DNA of 64,000 nucleotides from the NCBI GenBank assembly GCA_002344065.1, contig DDTK01000011.1, positions 682,001 to 746,000 on the forward strand, given 5' to 3'. The position numbers and the translations under genes are program-made. This DNA is from Flammeovirgaceae bacterium UBA2366. Its GTDB lineage: Bacteria; Bacteroidota; Bacteroidia; Cytophagales; Cyclobacteriaceae. Below, in pieces: positions 24,449 to 33,258 of the stretch. The notes beneath the pieces were generated by a model. It made no database searches, was not told where the DNA came from, and saw only the letters and a program-made list of their open reading frames with translations. Position 1 is the first letter of the stretch; the number at the start of each line of letters is the position of its first letter.

Positions 24449-25453
24449 CTATAAGGCCATTCGGGCCAGTGGTGAAACCTCCAAATTACTAAACTCTCCA
24501 CGTTGGTACTTATAATGTGCCGCTATGGCAATCATGCCTGCGTTATCGGTGCAATATTCAAAGGCGGGTATGTACACATTCCAATTCCTGGTTTTCGAAA
24601 GGGATACAAGTGTTTTTCGAAGTCCACTGTTTGCTGAAACTCCTCCGGCAATAGCAATTTCCTTGATACCTGTTTTTTCACTGGCCAGGATCAATTTTTC
24701 TGTTAACATGCCAATCAGGTGGCGCTGGATACTGGCACAAATATCAGGGAGATTATCTTCAACAAAAGTTGGGTTTTCCTTTTTAGAATCCCTGATAAAA
24801 TAAAGAAAAGCAGTTTTTATACCACTAAACGAAAAATCCAAATCAGGCATAAACGTTTTAGAAAACGAAAATGCCTTTTCATTACCGGATTGTGCATACT
24901 TATCAATTAAAGGTCCACCCGGGTATGAAAGTCCCATAATTTTGGCGGCTTTATCAAAAGCTTCACCCACCGCATCGTCCTGTGTTTCCCCTATTACCTT
25001 CATATCTAAATAATCCTTAACCAGAATTATTTGTGTATGACCACCGCTTATAGTGAGGCATAAAAATGGAAAAGTTGGTTTGGGGTCATCAATAAAATGT
25101 GATAATACATGTGCCTGCATGTGGTTAACCTCAATGAGGGGCTTATCCAGCGCAAGCGCCAATCCTTTGGCAAAAGAAACCCCCACCAACAGCGAACCCA
25201 TTAAGCCTGGCCCCCGTGTAAAGGCTATGGCATCCAAATCGTTCACCGGAACATTGGCGGTGGAGAGCGATTCCTGAACAACAGCAACAATATTTTGTTG
25301 ATGCGCCCGCGATGCCAACTCAGGTACAACACCACCATATTTATGATGCACAGCCTGTGAGGCAATAATATTATTGAGTACCTTTCCGTTTCTAATTACA
25401 GCGGCAGATGTTTCATCGCACGATGATTCAATAGCAAGTATGACGGGACCCAT
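24449..25453 (-). CDS. tsaD: tRNA N6-threonylcarbamoyladenosine transferase TsaD
   Basis: About 334 residues from the preferred start at 25453 (MGPVILAIESSCDETSAAV). The longer frame reaches 25513, but it would run into the divergent tamB gene. TsaD transfers threonylcarbamoyl to A37 of ANN-decoding tRNAs. Visible motifs are AIESSCDETS, VVPELASRAH, the metal-binding HMQAHVLSH, CLTISGGHTQ, GLSYPGGPLI and AIAGGVSANSGLR. Its alternative start at 25465 overlaps the tamB ATG at 25464 within the same CATG, so the head-to-head genes share almost no intergenic DNA. Confidence 0.97.
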   Translation of the reverse strand: MGPVILAIESSCDETSAAVIRNGKVLNNIIASQAVHHKYGGVVPELASRAHQQNIVAVVQESLSTANVPVNDLDAIAFTRGPGLMGSLLVGVSFAKGLALALDKPLIEVNHMQAHVLSHFIDDPKPTFPFLCLTISGGHTQIILVKDYLDMKVIGETQDDAVGEAFDKAAKIMGLSYPGGPLIDKYAQSGNEKAFSFSKTFMPDLDFSFSGIKTAFLYFIRDSKKENPTFVEDNLPDICASIQRHLIGMLTEKLILASEKTGIKEIAIAGGVSANSGLRKTLVSLSKTRNWNVYIPAFEYCTDNAGMIAIAAHYKYQRGEFSNLEVSPLARMAL

Positions 25454-25463
25454 GGGTTGAAAC

Positions 25464-28400
25464 ATGAACCTGCAAGTTATCAAAAATCGGGTATTGTATT
25501 GGCTAAAAAGCACTATGCTTTATGGCCTGTACATTTTTGTGCTCTTAACTATTTCTTCCTTTTTTATCCTACAGATTCCAGCGGTTCAAAGCAGCCTGAT
25601 GCATCGGTACCTGAGATCGTTCTCCTCCGTAACCGATTTCAAGACAACCATAGGTCGTATGGAGCTACACTGGTTCGACCGGCTTTACCTGGAAGGCGTT
25701 TCCATTGTCGATCCCGAGGAAAATACCATGATTGGTGTAGAAAAACTGATGATAAATTTCAGGCTTTCTAATCTTTTCAATGACAATAACATCAGTTTAG
25801 ATGCAGTGATGTTGGACGGTGTTGAGGTTAACTTTAAAAAAATTACTGATACCGATTCAGCCCGCGATCTGAACATCAATATTTTCATTGACCGAATCAA
25901 CAAAATGTCAAGTTCTAAGCAAGGTGGCGGAGGCGCGCTAATCAATATTGGAGAAGCCATTTTAAAAAACAGTCATTTTGCATACAATACGGATACAGAC
26001 AGTCTTGCTATTGGATTTGACCCGAACCACTTTTCACTTATCATACCGGATATTGAACTTCAACAATTTCTTATACAGGGAGACACCATACAATTTAATC
26101 TTCGAAGCTTGACCGCCACCGAAGAACGTTTAAATTTCGACATTCACCAATTGTCCACCTTCTTCCGGATATCACAACAATCTATGGAGTTTATTGGACT
26201 AAAAGCAACCGTTGGTGAAAGTGTTTTATCAGATACAATTATTTTTCGCTATGAAAGTCAACTGGACCTTAATGATTTCATCAACAAGGTTAATATTCAT
26301 ACCAATTTTTCCGAAACCGTAATAAACCCAAGGGATTTGGCCCTCTTTGCACCAATTCCTAAAGAACTTGTAGCTCCCATCTCGCTGGAAGGCTCTTTCA
26401 ATGGAAGGCTCAATCGATTCAGGTTTACTAATATGCATGTTCAACTGGGTGACACACGCCTGCAAGGAGCCCTCGAGATGGATGGATTGCCGGATATCAA
26501 CGAGACCTTTATACTTTTAAATCTTAGAGAATCACTAATCAATTTCACTGATCTTGGATTTCTTTTTAACGATAAAATTACCACACGCCTTAAACCTTTA
26601 GGCGTGCTCAAATTCAGAGGACAATTCCTTGGATACACCACAGACTTTGTGGCCAATGGAAATTTTGATAGCTCCATCGGTAGTATTACTTCAGATATAA
26701 ACCTGAAAATTGATGAAGAGTCAGTTGATCAATCACGCTATGCGGGCAAACTTTCACTTACCAATTTCAACTTGGGTGAATATTTAAATGACTCCGTGAA
26801 TTTCCAAACCGTGACCGTTAACGGAAGCATCAGCGGGAAAGGACTTACGCTCGAAACAGCCGACTTTACCCTTGATGGTACAGTTAAATCCATCGGTATC
26901 CGAAACTATAATTATTCTGACATTACTACAAAGGCCCGGTTTGCTTCACAGTTCTTCAACGGACAGATAAAAATTAATGATCCTAATCTTGAATTTAATG
27001 CCGAAGGATCCGTTGACTTGCGGAATAAGCTGAACGAGATAAAAATTATTGGCTCATTAGATACCGCATATTTGCATAAACTTAACCTCAGTCCTAAAGA
27101 ATTGTTTCTTCAGGCTCATCTCAATATTGATATGAAAGGACTTGCCCTGGATAGTTTATTGGGAAAAATAAGTCTTGAAAATTTCTTTATTCGGTATGAT
27201 AGTCAATCGTTATACTTGCCTGAGATTTCCTTCGCAGCTGAAAAAAAACACAACTCCAGGTCACTTCGGCTAGCATCCACGTTAGTTGACGCAGAAATCA
27301 ACGGTGACTTTTACCTATCTCCCATGTTTACTGACATTGCAAATCTTATAAAAGAATTCCGGCTGAATATTGAAAACAAAGAGGAGGACATTGCAAGCTA
27401 TTACACACAAAAGAAAAAAATTCCTGAACGTTATACGGCAGATTTTGAATTTAAAATCAAAGATATAAGACCGATTATGGAATTGTTAAATGTTGACTTT
27501 TCTGTAAGTAAGAACACCAACCTTGACGGGAAATATGTAAGCGGTCCTACCTCTTCGCTTCAGGCATTTACATTTATTGATTCAATTCGATTTATTAACA
27601 ACTATTTTTATAAAACAGAGTTTGAGATAAGTGCCTCCAAGGTTTCGGACAGCACACAAGCCCTGGCCATGGTTTTTCTCCATTCCCGCTTACAGGAAAT
27701 CAGTAAAATCAAAACTAAAAATCTTTACAGCGAGGTTATCTGGGATCGTAATCACATTGATGTTGATCTGAGCATTGCTCAGCAAGAAACCACCAATCGA
27801 ATCGATATCAATAGTATTATCGACTTTAAAGACAGTACTTATATAAGGTTGCTGCCTTCCACCATAAGTATTTTGGATAAAAAGTGGAACATTAAAACCG
27901 ATAACCAAATAGCCGTAATGGGCAAAGAATGGTCATTCAGAAACATTGGCTTCACACAGCTTGACCAGGCTATTAGCATAAATGGGAGGCTCTCCGAAAA
28001 TCCGGAAAATCAACTCAATTTTAAAATTGAAAACTTTGACCTGACTAATATCAACCCGCTAATCCTTCGGCAACTTAAAGGGGATTTAAATGCTGATGTG
28101 ATTCTCAATAATTTCTACAGCACAAAGGACACACAAAATAATATTTTCATCAGCAACCTTCAGGTAGATGACTTTTTGTTTGGAGACATTACCGGTAAAA
28201 ATACATGGGATCCAAACGAAAAGAAATTCAACATTGAATTCTTTATTGATCGGCTGGAAACGAGAATAGTAAATTGTAGCGGATACTACAGACCTGCCAA
28301 TTCAAGCAGTCCGCTAAATATCACCGCCAAGTTTTCGGATGCCAACCTCAAAATTTTTGAGCCCTTCATTGATGATCTGTTTAGCAAATTCCAGGGAACC

Positions 28401-30038
28401 CTTACGGGAGATTATAAAATAACCGGCAAACTGTCGGAACCCATTCTAAATGGAGAAGGAAAACTGGAGAATGGTGCCATGATGATTAACTACCTCAGTA
28501 CCGTTTATCAATTTACAGGAATATTGGGGTTGTCAAGGAATTCCATTTATTTCAAAGATATTGACCTCACCGATGCTAATCGCAATAGAGGTAAATTAAA
28601 TGGTGCTATCACGCATAAAGGCTTTGCCAATATGCAAATTTCTTTGGATGGGCAGTTTGATGATTTTCAGGTATTGAACACCACCGCTAAAGATAATTCA
28701 CTTTTCTACGGACAAGCCTATGCATCGGGTAAAGTAAATTTCAGTGGCCCGATAGATAATCTTGTTATAACAGCTACCGCTACCACCCGAAAAAATACAC
28801 GCATATACATCCCACTTACGAGCAGTACATCTGTAGAGCAGAAGGATTACATCAACTTTGTAAGCTTCAAAGATTCTACCTACATAGCCTCACAGGATAC
28901 CGAAGCTGGAAAAAAAATAAAACTTACTGGTGTAACAATCGACTTTAATCTGGATGTTACACCCGATGCATACTGTGAAATAATTTTCGACTTAAAAGCT
29001 GGCGACATCATTCGTGGACGAGGAAATGGAAAAATAAATCTTCAGCTTGATACTAAAGGAGAGTTTAATATGTTCGGTCCTTTTGAATTTACCGAGGGCT
29101 GGTACAACTTTACCCTTTACGATATTATCAATAAAGAATTCCGAATTCAGCCCGGAAGTACAATTGCATGGTATGGCGATCCCTATCAGGGAACCATGAA
29201 AATTGACGCGAGCTACAATCAACTTGCCTCCCTCGCCCCCATACTGGCGGATCCGTCCTATGCCAACGTTCCGCAAATCAAACGAAAATATCCTGTACAG
29301 GTTTTACTGAAACTAGAAGGACCCATGCTGGCACCTCAAATTAATTTTGATATCGTTGGCAAAGATCTTCCCAAGTCAATACCCGTTGAAGGAAGACCTC
29401 CCATCTCGTTGGATATTGAGTTTATTGCCTTTAAAAGTAAACTCGATGAACAGGAGTTAAAGCGCCAGGTTTTTAGCTTAATAGTTTTGCGAAGATTTTC
29501 TCCGCCTGAATCATTTAATACCAGCGGATCGTTGGTAAATAGTGTGAGTGAGTTATTTTCCAATCAGTTAAGCTCTTGGCTAAGTCAGGTGGATGACAAT
29601 CTGGAGATAGATGTTGACCTGGGCAGTATGGATCAGGAGGCTTTCAATGCCTTTCAATTACGGATGTCTTACACCTTCATGAACGGTAGGTTACGTGTAA
29701 CCCGCGATGGTACCCTCGGCAACCAGGCGCAGCAAACGGGAGGCACTGAACAAAGAAATGAACTGGCAACTGCTATTGGTGACTGGACGGTCGATTATTT
29801 GCTGTCAGCTGATGGGAAATTTAAAGTTAAAATGTACAGCCGTACAAATGTTAACCCGCTGGTAAATAGCCTGAACACCCAAAGCGCGTTTACAACAGGA
29901 GTAAGCCTTATGCATACGCAAAGCTTTAATGAGTTTAAAGATTTGCTGAAATCTAACCGAGATAAAAACAGAAGATCTAACGAAGTTGATCCGGATCAAA
30001 ATACAGAAGGACTTAAAGAAGAAGAGGGAAATGATTAG
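25464..30038 (+). CDS. tamB: TamB-like translocation/assembly module inner membrane protein
   Basis: 1524 residues. One N-terminal TM helix (about 18-36) anchors a very long, beta-rich periplasmic domain of the AsmA/TamB (bridge-like lipid transfer) superfamily, full of repeats such as VNGSISGKGLTLE and LNGAITHKG. The C-terminal 400 residues are the conserved TamB domain (DUF490): GKINLQLDTKGEFNMFGPFE, FRIQPGSTIAWYG and LEGPMLAPQINFDI. TamB relatives move phospholipid or help outer-membrane assembly. The C-terminus ends in a charged EEE tail. An 8-nt overlap couples it to the DUF2279 gene. The partner BamA-like TamA is not in the window. Confidence 0.93.
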   Translation: MNLQVIKNRVLYWLKSTMLYGLYIFVLLTISSFFILQIPAVQSSLMHRYLRSFSSVTDFKTTIGRMELHWFDRLYLEGVSIVDPEENTMIGVEKLMINFRLSNLFNDNNISLDAVMLDGVEVNFKKITDTDSARDLNINIFIDRINKMSSSKQGGGGALINIGEAILKNSHFAYNTDTDSLAIGFDPNHFSLIIPDIELQQFLIQGDTIQFNLRSLTATEERLNFDIHQLSTFFRISQQSMEFIGLKATVGESVLSDTIIFRYESQLDLNDFINKVNIHTNFSETVINPRDLALFAPIPKELVAPISLEGSFNGRLNRFRFTNMHVQLGDTRLQGALEMDGLPDINETFILLNLRESLINFTDLGFLFNDKITTRLKPLGVLKFRGQFLGYTTDFVANGNFDSSIGSITSDINLKIDEESVDQSRYAGKLSLTNFNLGEYLNDSVNFQTVTVNGSISGKGLTLETADFTLDGTVKSIGIRNYNYSDITTKARFASQFFNGQIKINDPNLEFNAEGSVDLRNKLNEIKIIGSLDTAYLHKLNLSPKELFLQAHLNIDMKGLALDSLLGKISLENFFIRYDSQSLYLPEISFAAEKKHNSRSLRLASTLVDAEINGDFYLSPMFTDIANLIKEFRLNIENKEEDIASYYTQKKKIPERYTADFEFKIKDIRPIMELLNVDFSVSKNTNLDGKYVSGPTSSLQAFTFIDSIRFINNYFYKTEFEISASKVSDSTQALAMVFLHSRLQEISKIKTKNLYSEVIWDRNHIDVDLSIAQQETTNRIDINSIIDFKDSTYIRLLPSTISILDKKWNIKTDNQIAVMGKEWSFRNIGFTQLDQAISINGRLSENPENQLNFKIENFDLTNINPLILRQLKGDLNADVILNNFYSTKDTQNNIFISNLQVDDFLFGDITGKNTWDPNEKKFNIEFFIDRLETRIVNCSGYYRPANSSSPLNITAKFSDANLKIFEPFIDDLFSKFQGTLTGDYKITGKLSEPILNGEGKLENGAMMINYLSTVYQFTGILGLSRNSIYFKDIDLTDANRNRGKLNGAITHKGFANMQISLDGQFDDFQVLNTTAKDNSLFYGQAYASGKVNFSGPIDNLVITATATTRKNTRIYIPLTSSTSVEQKDYINFVSFKDSTYIASQDTEAGKKIKLTGVTIDFNLDVTPDAYCEIIFDLKAGDIIRGRGNGKINLQLDTKGEFNMFGPFEFTEGWYNFTLYDIINKEFRIQPGSTIAWYGDPYQGTMKIDASYNQLASLAPILADPSYANVPQIKRKYPVQVLLKLEGPMLAPQINFDIVGKDLPKSIPVEGRPPISLDIEFIAFKSKLDEQELKRQVFSLIVLRRFSPPESFNTSGSLVNSVSELFSNQLSSWLSQVDDNLEIDVDLGSMDQEAFNAFQLRMSYTFMNGRLRVTRDGTLGNQAQQTGGTEQRNELATAIGDWTVDYLLSADGKFKVKMYSRTNVNPLVNSLNTQSAFTTGVSLMHTQSFNEFKDLLKSNRDKNRRSNEVDPDQNTEGLKEEEGND

Positions 30039-30906
30039 CAGGCTCTTTTTGCTTTTGATGCTGGTCACTTCTCAGCTTCATGCGCAGTACGCAGATTCAA
30101 CAGTATCGATTGACAAAAAAAAACTGAGATCATTTATCATTCTATCCTCCAGTGCCTATGTGGCTACACTTATCGGACTAAATGAGCTTTGGTATAAGGA
30201 ATCTGAAAAACAATCGTTCACATTCTTTAACGACAATAATCAATGGAAGCAGGTTGATAAAGTGGGGCATTTTTACTCTGCTTTTCACTTGAGTTCAGGA
30301 ACATCAAAAGGTTTGCAATGGACAGGTGTAAAAAAAAGTAAGGCCGATTTATGGGGTTCGGTTACAGGTTTTATGATCCTGCTGCCCATAGAAATTTTTG
30401 ATGGCTTTTCAGCAAACTATGGCGCTTCACCTGGCGATTTATTGGCGAACGCAGCCGGAGCAAGTTTTTATCTGGGACAGGAGAAACTTTGGGATGAGAT
30501 ACGCATACATCCTAAATTTTCATTCCAGCGTACAGGCTACCCCTCACTCCGACCTGACGATATACTTGGAAATGGTATGCCCAGTGAGCTATTCAAAGAC
30601 TACAATGGCCAAACCTATTGGCTCTCCTTCGACATTGACAAATTCTTTACGTTTCCGAGATGGCTGAATATTGTTGTTGGCTATGGTGCCACTGGAATGG
30701 TCTATGCCACAGATAGTGAAAATTCGGCCGCAGGTTACCAGGCCGTTCGGCAATATTACCTGGGTGTTGATTTTGATTTATCGCATATTAAAACTCATTC
30801 GAAAGCCCTTAATACTTTGTTATATTTTGTTAACATGGTCAAACTTCCTGCTCCTGCAATCCGGTATTCCGGGAAAGAAGTAACTTTTCATGTATTTGAG
30901 TTCTAA
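30031..30906 (+). CDS. DUF2279 family periplasmic or outer-membrane-associated protein
   Basis: Start placed at ATG 30031, preceded by GAAGAGGG and followed by a clean signal peptide (MISRLFLLLMLVTSQLHAQ); an upstream in-frame start at 29986 would bury this signal. The mature protein of about 270 residues has GLNELWYKES, VDKVGHFYSAFHLS, GFMILLPIEIFDGFSANYG and DLLANAAGA, which mark DUF2279 (YfiM-like). Function is unknown; frequent pairing with TamB, here by an ATGATTAG overlap, suggests a role in envelope biogenesis. The C-terminal aromatic residue (EF) and strand-like end could suit an outer-membrane barrel. Confidence 0.85.
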   Translation: MISRLFLLLMLVTSQLHAQYADSTVSIDKKKLRSFIILSSSAYVATLIGLNELWYKESEKQSFTFFNDNNQWKQVDKVGHFYSAFHLSSGTSKGLQWTGVKKSKADLWGSVTGFMILLPIEIFDGFSANYGASPGDLLANAAGASFYLGQEKLWDEIRIHPKFSFQRTGYPSLRPDDILGNGMPSELFKDYNGQTYWLSFDIDKFFTFPRWLNIVVGYGATGMVYATDSENSAAGYQAVRQYYLGVDFDLSHIKTHSKALNTLLYFVNMVKLPAPAIRYSGKEVTFHVFEF

Positions 30907-30977
30907 TAAAATTTTAACCCCCTTTCATTAAATCATTAGCTTTTTTATAACTTCCCAACCTAAACCATTTTCAATCT

Positions 30978-31376
30978 ATGAAACTCTCAGCCGTCATTAA
31001 ACAATATGCTGATCATATCGGGGGCACTTTTACCGATTACGATGAATCGAAATGCATAATTGTGGTTCCCCTGAAAGATGATCGCTTTCAGACCGTATTG
31101 GCCTTTACCGAAAAAAGCAAAGTTTCCGGAAAATTAAGGGCTGTATTCAGCTCAAAAGTTAGCGACTCCATTGCAGGAGTAGACCTTATTGATCTACTTA
31201 GGCAAAGTGCTGCATTTGATTACAGCAAGTTTATCATCGAAGAAAATCACCTGAAGATTGAAGCATCCTGCCTGGCCGATGCCGTAAGCGAGGATGAAGT
31301 AAAGTTTATGGTGCAAGAGGTTGCTCAACTTGCCGATCAGTACGAGTATAAGCTTACTGGAAAAGACATTCACTAA
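30978..31376 (+). CDS. small protein of unknown function (YbjN-like/secretion chaperone-like fold possible)
   Basis: 132 residues starting MKLSAVIKQYADHIGG with alternating strand-like (CIIVVPLKDDRFQTVLAFTE, KLRAVFSSKV) and helical segments (LIDLLRQSAAFDYSK, DEDEVKFMVQEVAQLADQYE-like). The layout resembles YbjN or type III-chaperone-like alpha/beta proteins, but no diagnostic motif is seen. There are no TM helices or signal peptide. It is 71 nt downstream of the DUF2279 gene and just upstream of rnpB. Coding status is supported by a normal ATG start and amino-acid composition. Confidence 0.7.
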   Translation: MKLSAVIKQYADHIGGTFTDYDESKCIIVVPLKDDRFQTVLAFTEKSKVSGKLRAVFSSKVSDSIAGVDLIDLLRQSAAFDYSKFIIEENHLKIEASCLADAVSEDEVKFMVQEVAQLADQYEYKLTGKDIH

Positions 31377-31403
31377 TAAAAACTCTTCTTTGCTCGATTT
31401 CGT

Positions 31404-31411
31404 TACCTTTG
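31404..31411 (+). promoter_or_regulatory. Bacteroidota-type -7 element of rnpB
   Basis: TACCTTTG matches TAnnTTTG exactly and ends 3 nt before the first base of the P1 helix of RNase P RNA. No convincing -33 TTG box is seen at the usual distance. Confidence 0.6.
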
Positions 31412-31414
31412 CAC

Positions 31415-31811
31415 GTGCAGGTTGTCTTATCGCCTTGGTGCAAAACATCGGGGAGGAAAGTCCGGGCAACTTCAGGAATCGTACCCTGAGAATATCGGGG
31501 GTGCTGCCGGTAAACGTCAGTAACAGAAAGTGCCACAGAAAAATGTAGCCCTGATATGCGCAAGTGTGTCGGTGGTGATAGTGAAAAGGCGGGGTAAGAG
31601 CCCACCGTACCTGGGGTAACCTCAGGTAGCCAGGCAAACCTTACGAGTTGAAAGATCAAATAAGCCCCGATCAGAAACCTGATTCGATCCTGACAAAACC
31701 GTCAGGATGTCGGGGTGGGTAGATCGATTGATCCCGACTTGTCGGGACCAGATAAATGATAGGAACCTGACTTTATCGTCAGGGTACAGAACCCGGCTTA
31801 CAGACCTGCAC
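31415..31811 (+). ncRNA. rnpB: RNase P RNA (type A)
   Basis: The catalytic RNA of RNase P, which matures tRNA 5' ends. Ends are set by the P1 helix GTGCAGGT (31415-31422) pairing with ACCTGCAC (31804-31811), followed by six T. Universal elements are present: GAGGAAAGTCCGGGC (P4 5' strand, about 31453), the ACAGAAA stretch, GTGAAAAGGCGGGGTAAGAG, GCAAACCTTAC, a P15-like GCCCCGA/TCGGGGTGGGTAG with the GGT loop that binds tRNA CCA, and ACAGAACCCGGCTTA (P4 3' strand region). Length is about 397 nt. Hairpins at the expected P17, P18 and P19 positions are unusually similar to each other. Confidence 0.97.
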
Positions 31812-31821
31812 TTTTTTAATT

Positions 31822-31854
31822 AAACCTTCTGTCGCTTTATCGCGTGGAAGGTTT
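31822..31854 (+). terminator. rho-independent terminator downstream of rnpB
   Basis: AAACCTTC (31822-31829) pairs with GAAGGTTT (31847-31854), with a smaller CGC/GCG stem inside the loop. TTATTTTATTT follows. It separates rnpB from the response regulator at 31884. Confidence 0.8.
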
Positions 31855-31883
31855 TTATTTTATTTAACCTGAATTTAAATATT

Positions 31884-33038
31884 ATGGGAAAAATACTGGT
31901 AGTGGATGACATGGCAGCAATCCGGACCTCGTTGCGCGAAATACTGGAAGAGGAAAAGCATGATGTAGAAGAAGCAAAGGATGGAGAAGAAGCGTTGAAA
32001 AAATTACAACAGGAACATTTTGATGTTGCCTTCTGTGATATTAAAATGCCAAAGTTAGATGGTATTGAATTGCTGGAGCGGGTAAAGAAAGAGGGTATAT
32101 CAACACCATTCATCATGATTTCTGCCCACGGCACAAAAGAAACAGCGCTGGAAAGCATCAAGCGAGGCGCATACTTCTTTATCCAAAAGCCTTTTGAAAG
32201 CATCGAGACTATTCTCATTCACCTGCGAAACGTGTTGGAACGCAATTCGCTTAAAGAAGAGAATCGCACGCTCAAAAAGAAAATCAACAAAGGATCTGAA
32301 ATGGTTGGCAGCTCAACAGCCATCCTTCAGGTTAAGGAAATGATCGACAAGGTAGCACCAACCGATGCGCGTGTATTAATAACCGGTCCTAATGGAAGCG
32401 GAAAAGAACTGGTGGCCCGTCAACTTCATGAAAAAAGTAAGCGATCAGAAAGTATTCTAGTAGAGGTAAATTGTGCGGCCATTCCTTCCGAACTAATCGA
32501 AAGCGAATTGTTCGGTCACGAAAAAGGATCATTCACCTCGGCCATCAAGCAACGCATTGGCAAATTCGAACAAGCTGAAGGAGGAACACTTTTTTTGGAT
32601 GAAATTGGTGACATGAGCTTATCGGCACAGGCAAAAGTTTTACGCGCTTTGCAAGAAAACAAAATTACGCGCGTGGGTGGTGAAAAAGAGATAGCTGTTA
32701 ACGTCCGCGTGGTAGCAGCAACCAACAAGGATTTAAAAAAAGAAATCGCAGAAGGCCGTTTCAGGGAAGACCTGTATCATCGGCTCAGCGTAATTGTTAT
32801 CAAAGTACCCTCCCTCAATGACCGAACAGAGGATATACCCCAACTGACCGATAAGTTTTTAGCGGACATAGCCGAGGAGCAGGGAATAAAAGTAAAAAAG
32901 ATAGATCCGAAGGCATTAAAAGAACTTCAAAGCCACGAATGGACCGGGAATATCAGGGAATTGCGTAACGTAATGGAGCGGCTGGTGATTATGTCAGCCG
33001 ATGTAATTACTGTGGAGGACGTTAAAAAGTACCTCTAA
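31884..33038 (+). CDS. NtrC-like response regulator lacking the DNA-binding HTH
   Basis: 384 residues: receiver (Asp52 in FCDIKMPKLDG) and AAA+ domain with Walker A GPNGSGKE (about 168-175), Walker B TLFLDEIGD and FREDLYHRLS. The protein stops just after the AAA+ lid (MERLVIMSADVITVEDVKKYL) and has no Fis-type HTH. The sigma-54 contact loop reads GSFTSA (about 215-220) instead of GAFTGA. Both features argue against classical DNA-bound sigma-54 activation; solution activation or another AAA+ role is possible. No kinase gene adjoins. Related HTH-less proteins occur in Bacteroidota, so this is unlikely to be a recent truncation. Confidence 0.9.
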   Translation: MGKILVVDDMAAIRTSLREILEEEKHDVEEAKDGEEALKKLQQEHFDVAFCDIKMPKLDGIELLERVKKEGISTPFIMISAHGTKETALESIKRGAYFFIQKPFESIETILIHLRNVLERNSLKEENRTLKKKINKGSEMVGSSTAILQVKEMIDKVAPTDARVLITGPNGSGKELVARQLHEKSKRSESILVEVNCAAIPSELIESELFGHEKGSFTSAIKQRIGKFEQAEGGTLFLDEIGDMSLSAQAKVLRALQENKITRVGGEKEIAVNVRVVAATNKDLKKEIAEGRFREDLYHRLSVIVIKVPSLNDRTEDIPQLTDKFLADIAEEQGIKVKKIDPKALKELQSHEWTGNIRELRNVMERLVIMSADVITVEDVKKYL

Positions 33039-33040
33039 AA

Positions 33041-33166
33041 TCAGATTTTTTGCTCGGATACAGCCTTTTTAGAAGGTTCTTCAACTTTGCCATAGGTAGG
33101 GCAAGTGTACTGGCTGCAGGCTGAAATGAAACCGGCTAAAAGAAGGAAAATGATCAATTTTTTCAT
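33041..33166 (-). CDS. 41-residue lipoprotein with its own promoter
   Basis: A short frame with signal peptide MKKLIIFLLLAGFIS, lipobox ISAC (Cys17) and a 25-residue mature tail containing QYTCPTYGKVEEPSKK. It is too short for default ORF calling but has a near-ideal Bacteroidota promoter upstream (33189-33219). It is convergent with the response regulator, 2 nt apart. Tiny lipoproteins with CPTYG-type motifs occur in this phylum; function unknown. The second Cys at 22 could form a disulphide or bind a metal. Confidence 0.75.
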   Translation of the reverse strand: MKKLIIFLLLAGFISACSQYTCPTYGKVEEPSKKAVSEQKI

Positions 33167-33188
33167 TCGAAGTGGCGTTTAGTAATGT

Positions 33189-33219
33189 CAAAAATATAAC
33201 AGTTTCGTAAGAAAACAAA
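33189..33219 (-). promoter_or_regulatory. Bacteroidota-type promoter of the 41-residue lipoprotein gene
   Basis: On the minus strand, TTTG (33219-33216), 19 nt, then TATTTTTG (33196-33189), an exact TTTG-N19-TAnnTTTG match. Initiation would be near 33182, leaving a leader of about 15 nt to the ATG at 33166. Confidence 0.7.
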
Positions 33220-33258
33220 TCCAGCGCCTTTTTTATACCCTTTAACGGTTAAAATCAG

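Noticed and set aside
31194..31659. Several frames (31194-31637, 31321-31548, 31354-31659) of 75-147 residues
   Set aside because: They cover the RNase P RNA gene, whose conserved structure explains the sequence; the translated products look random.
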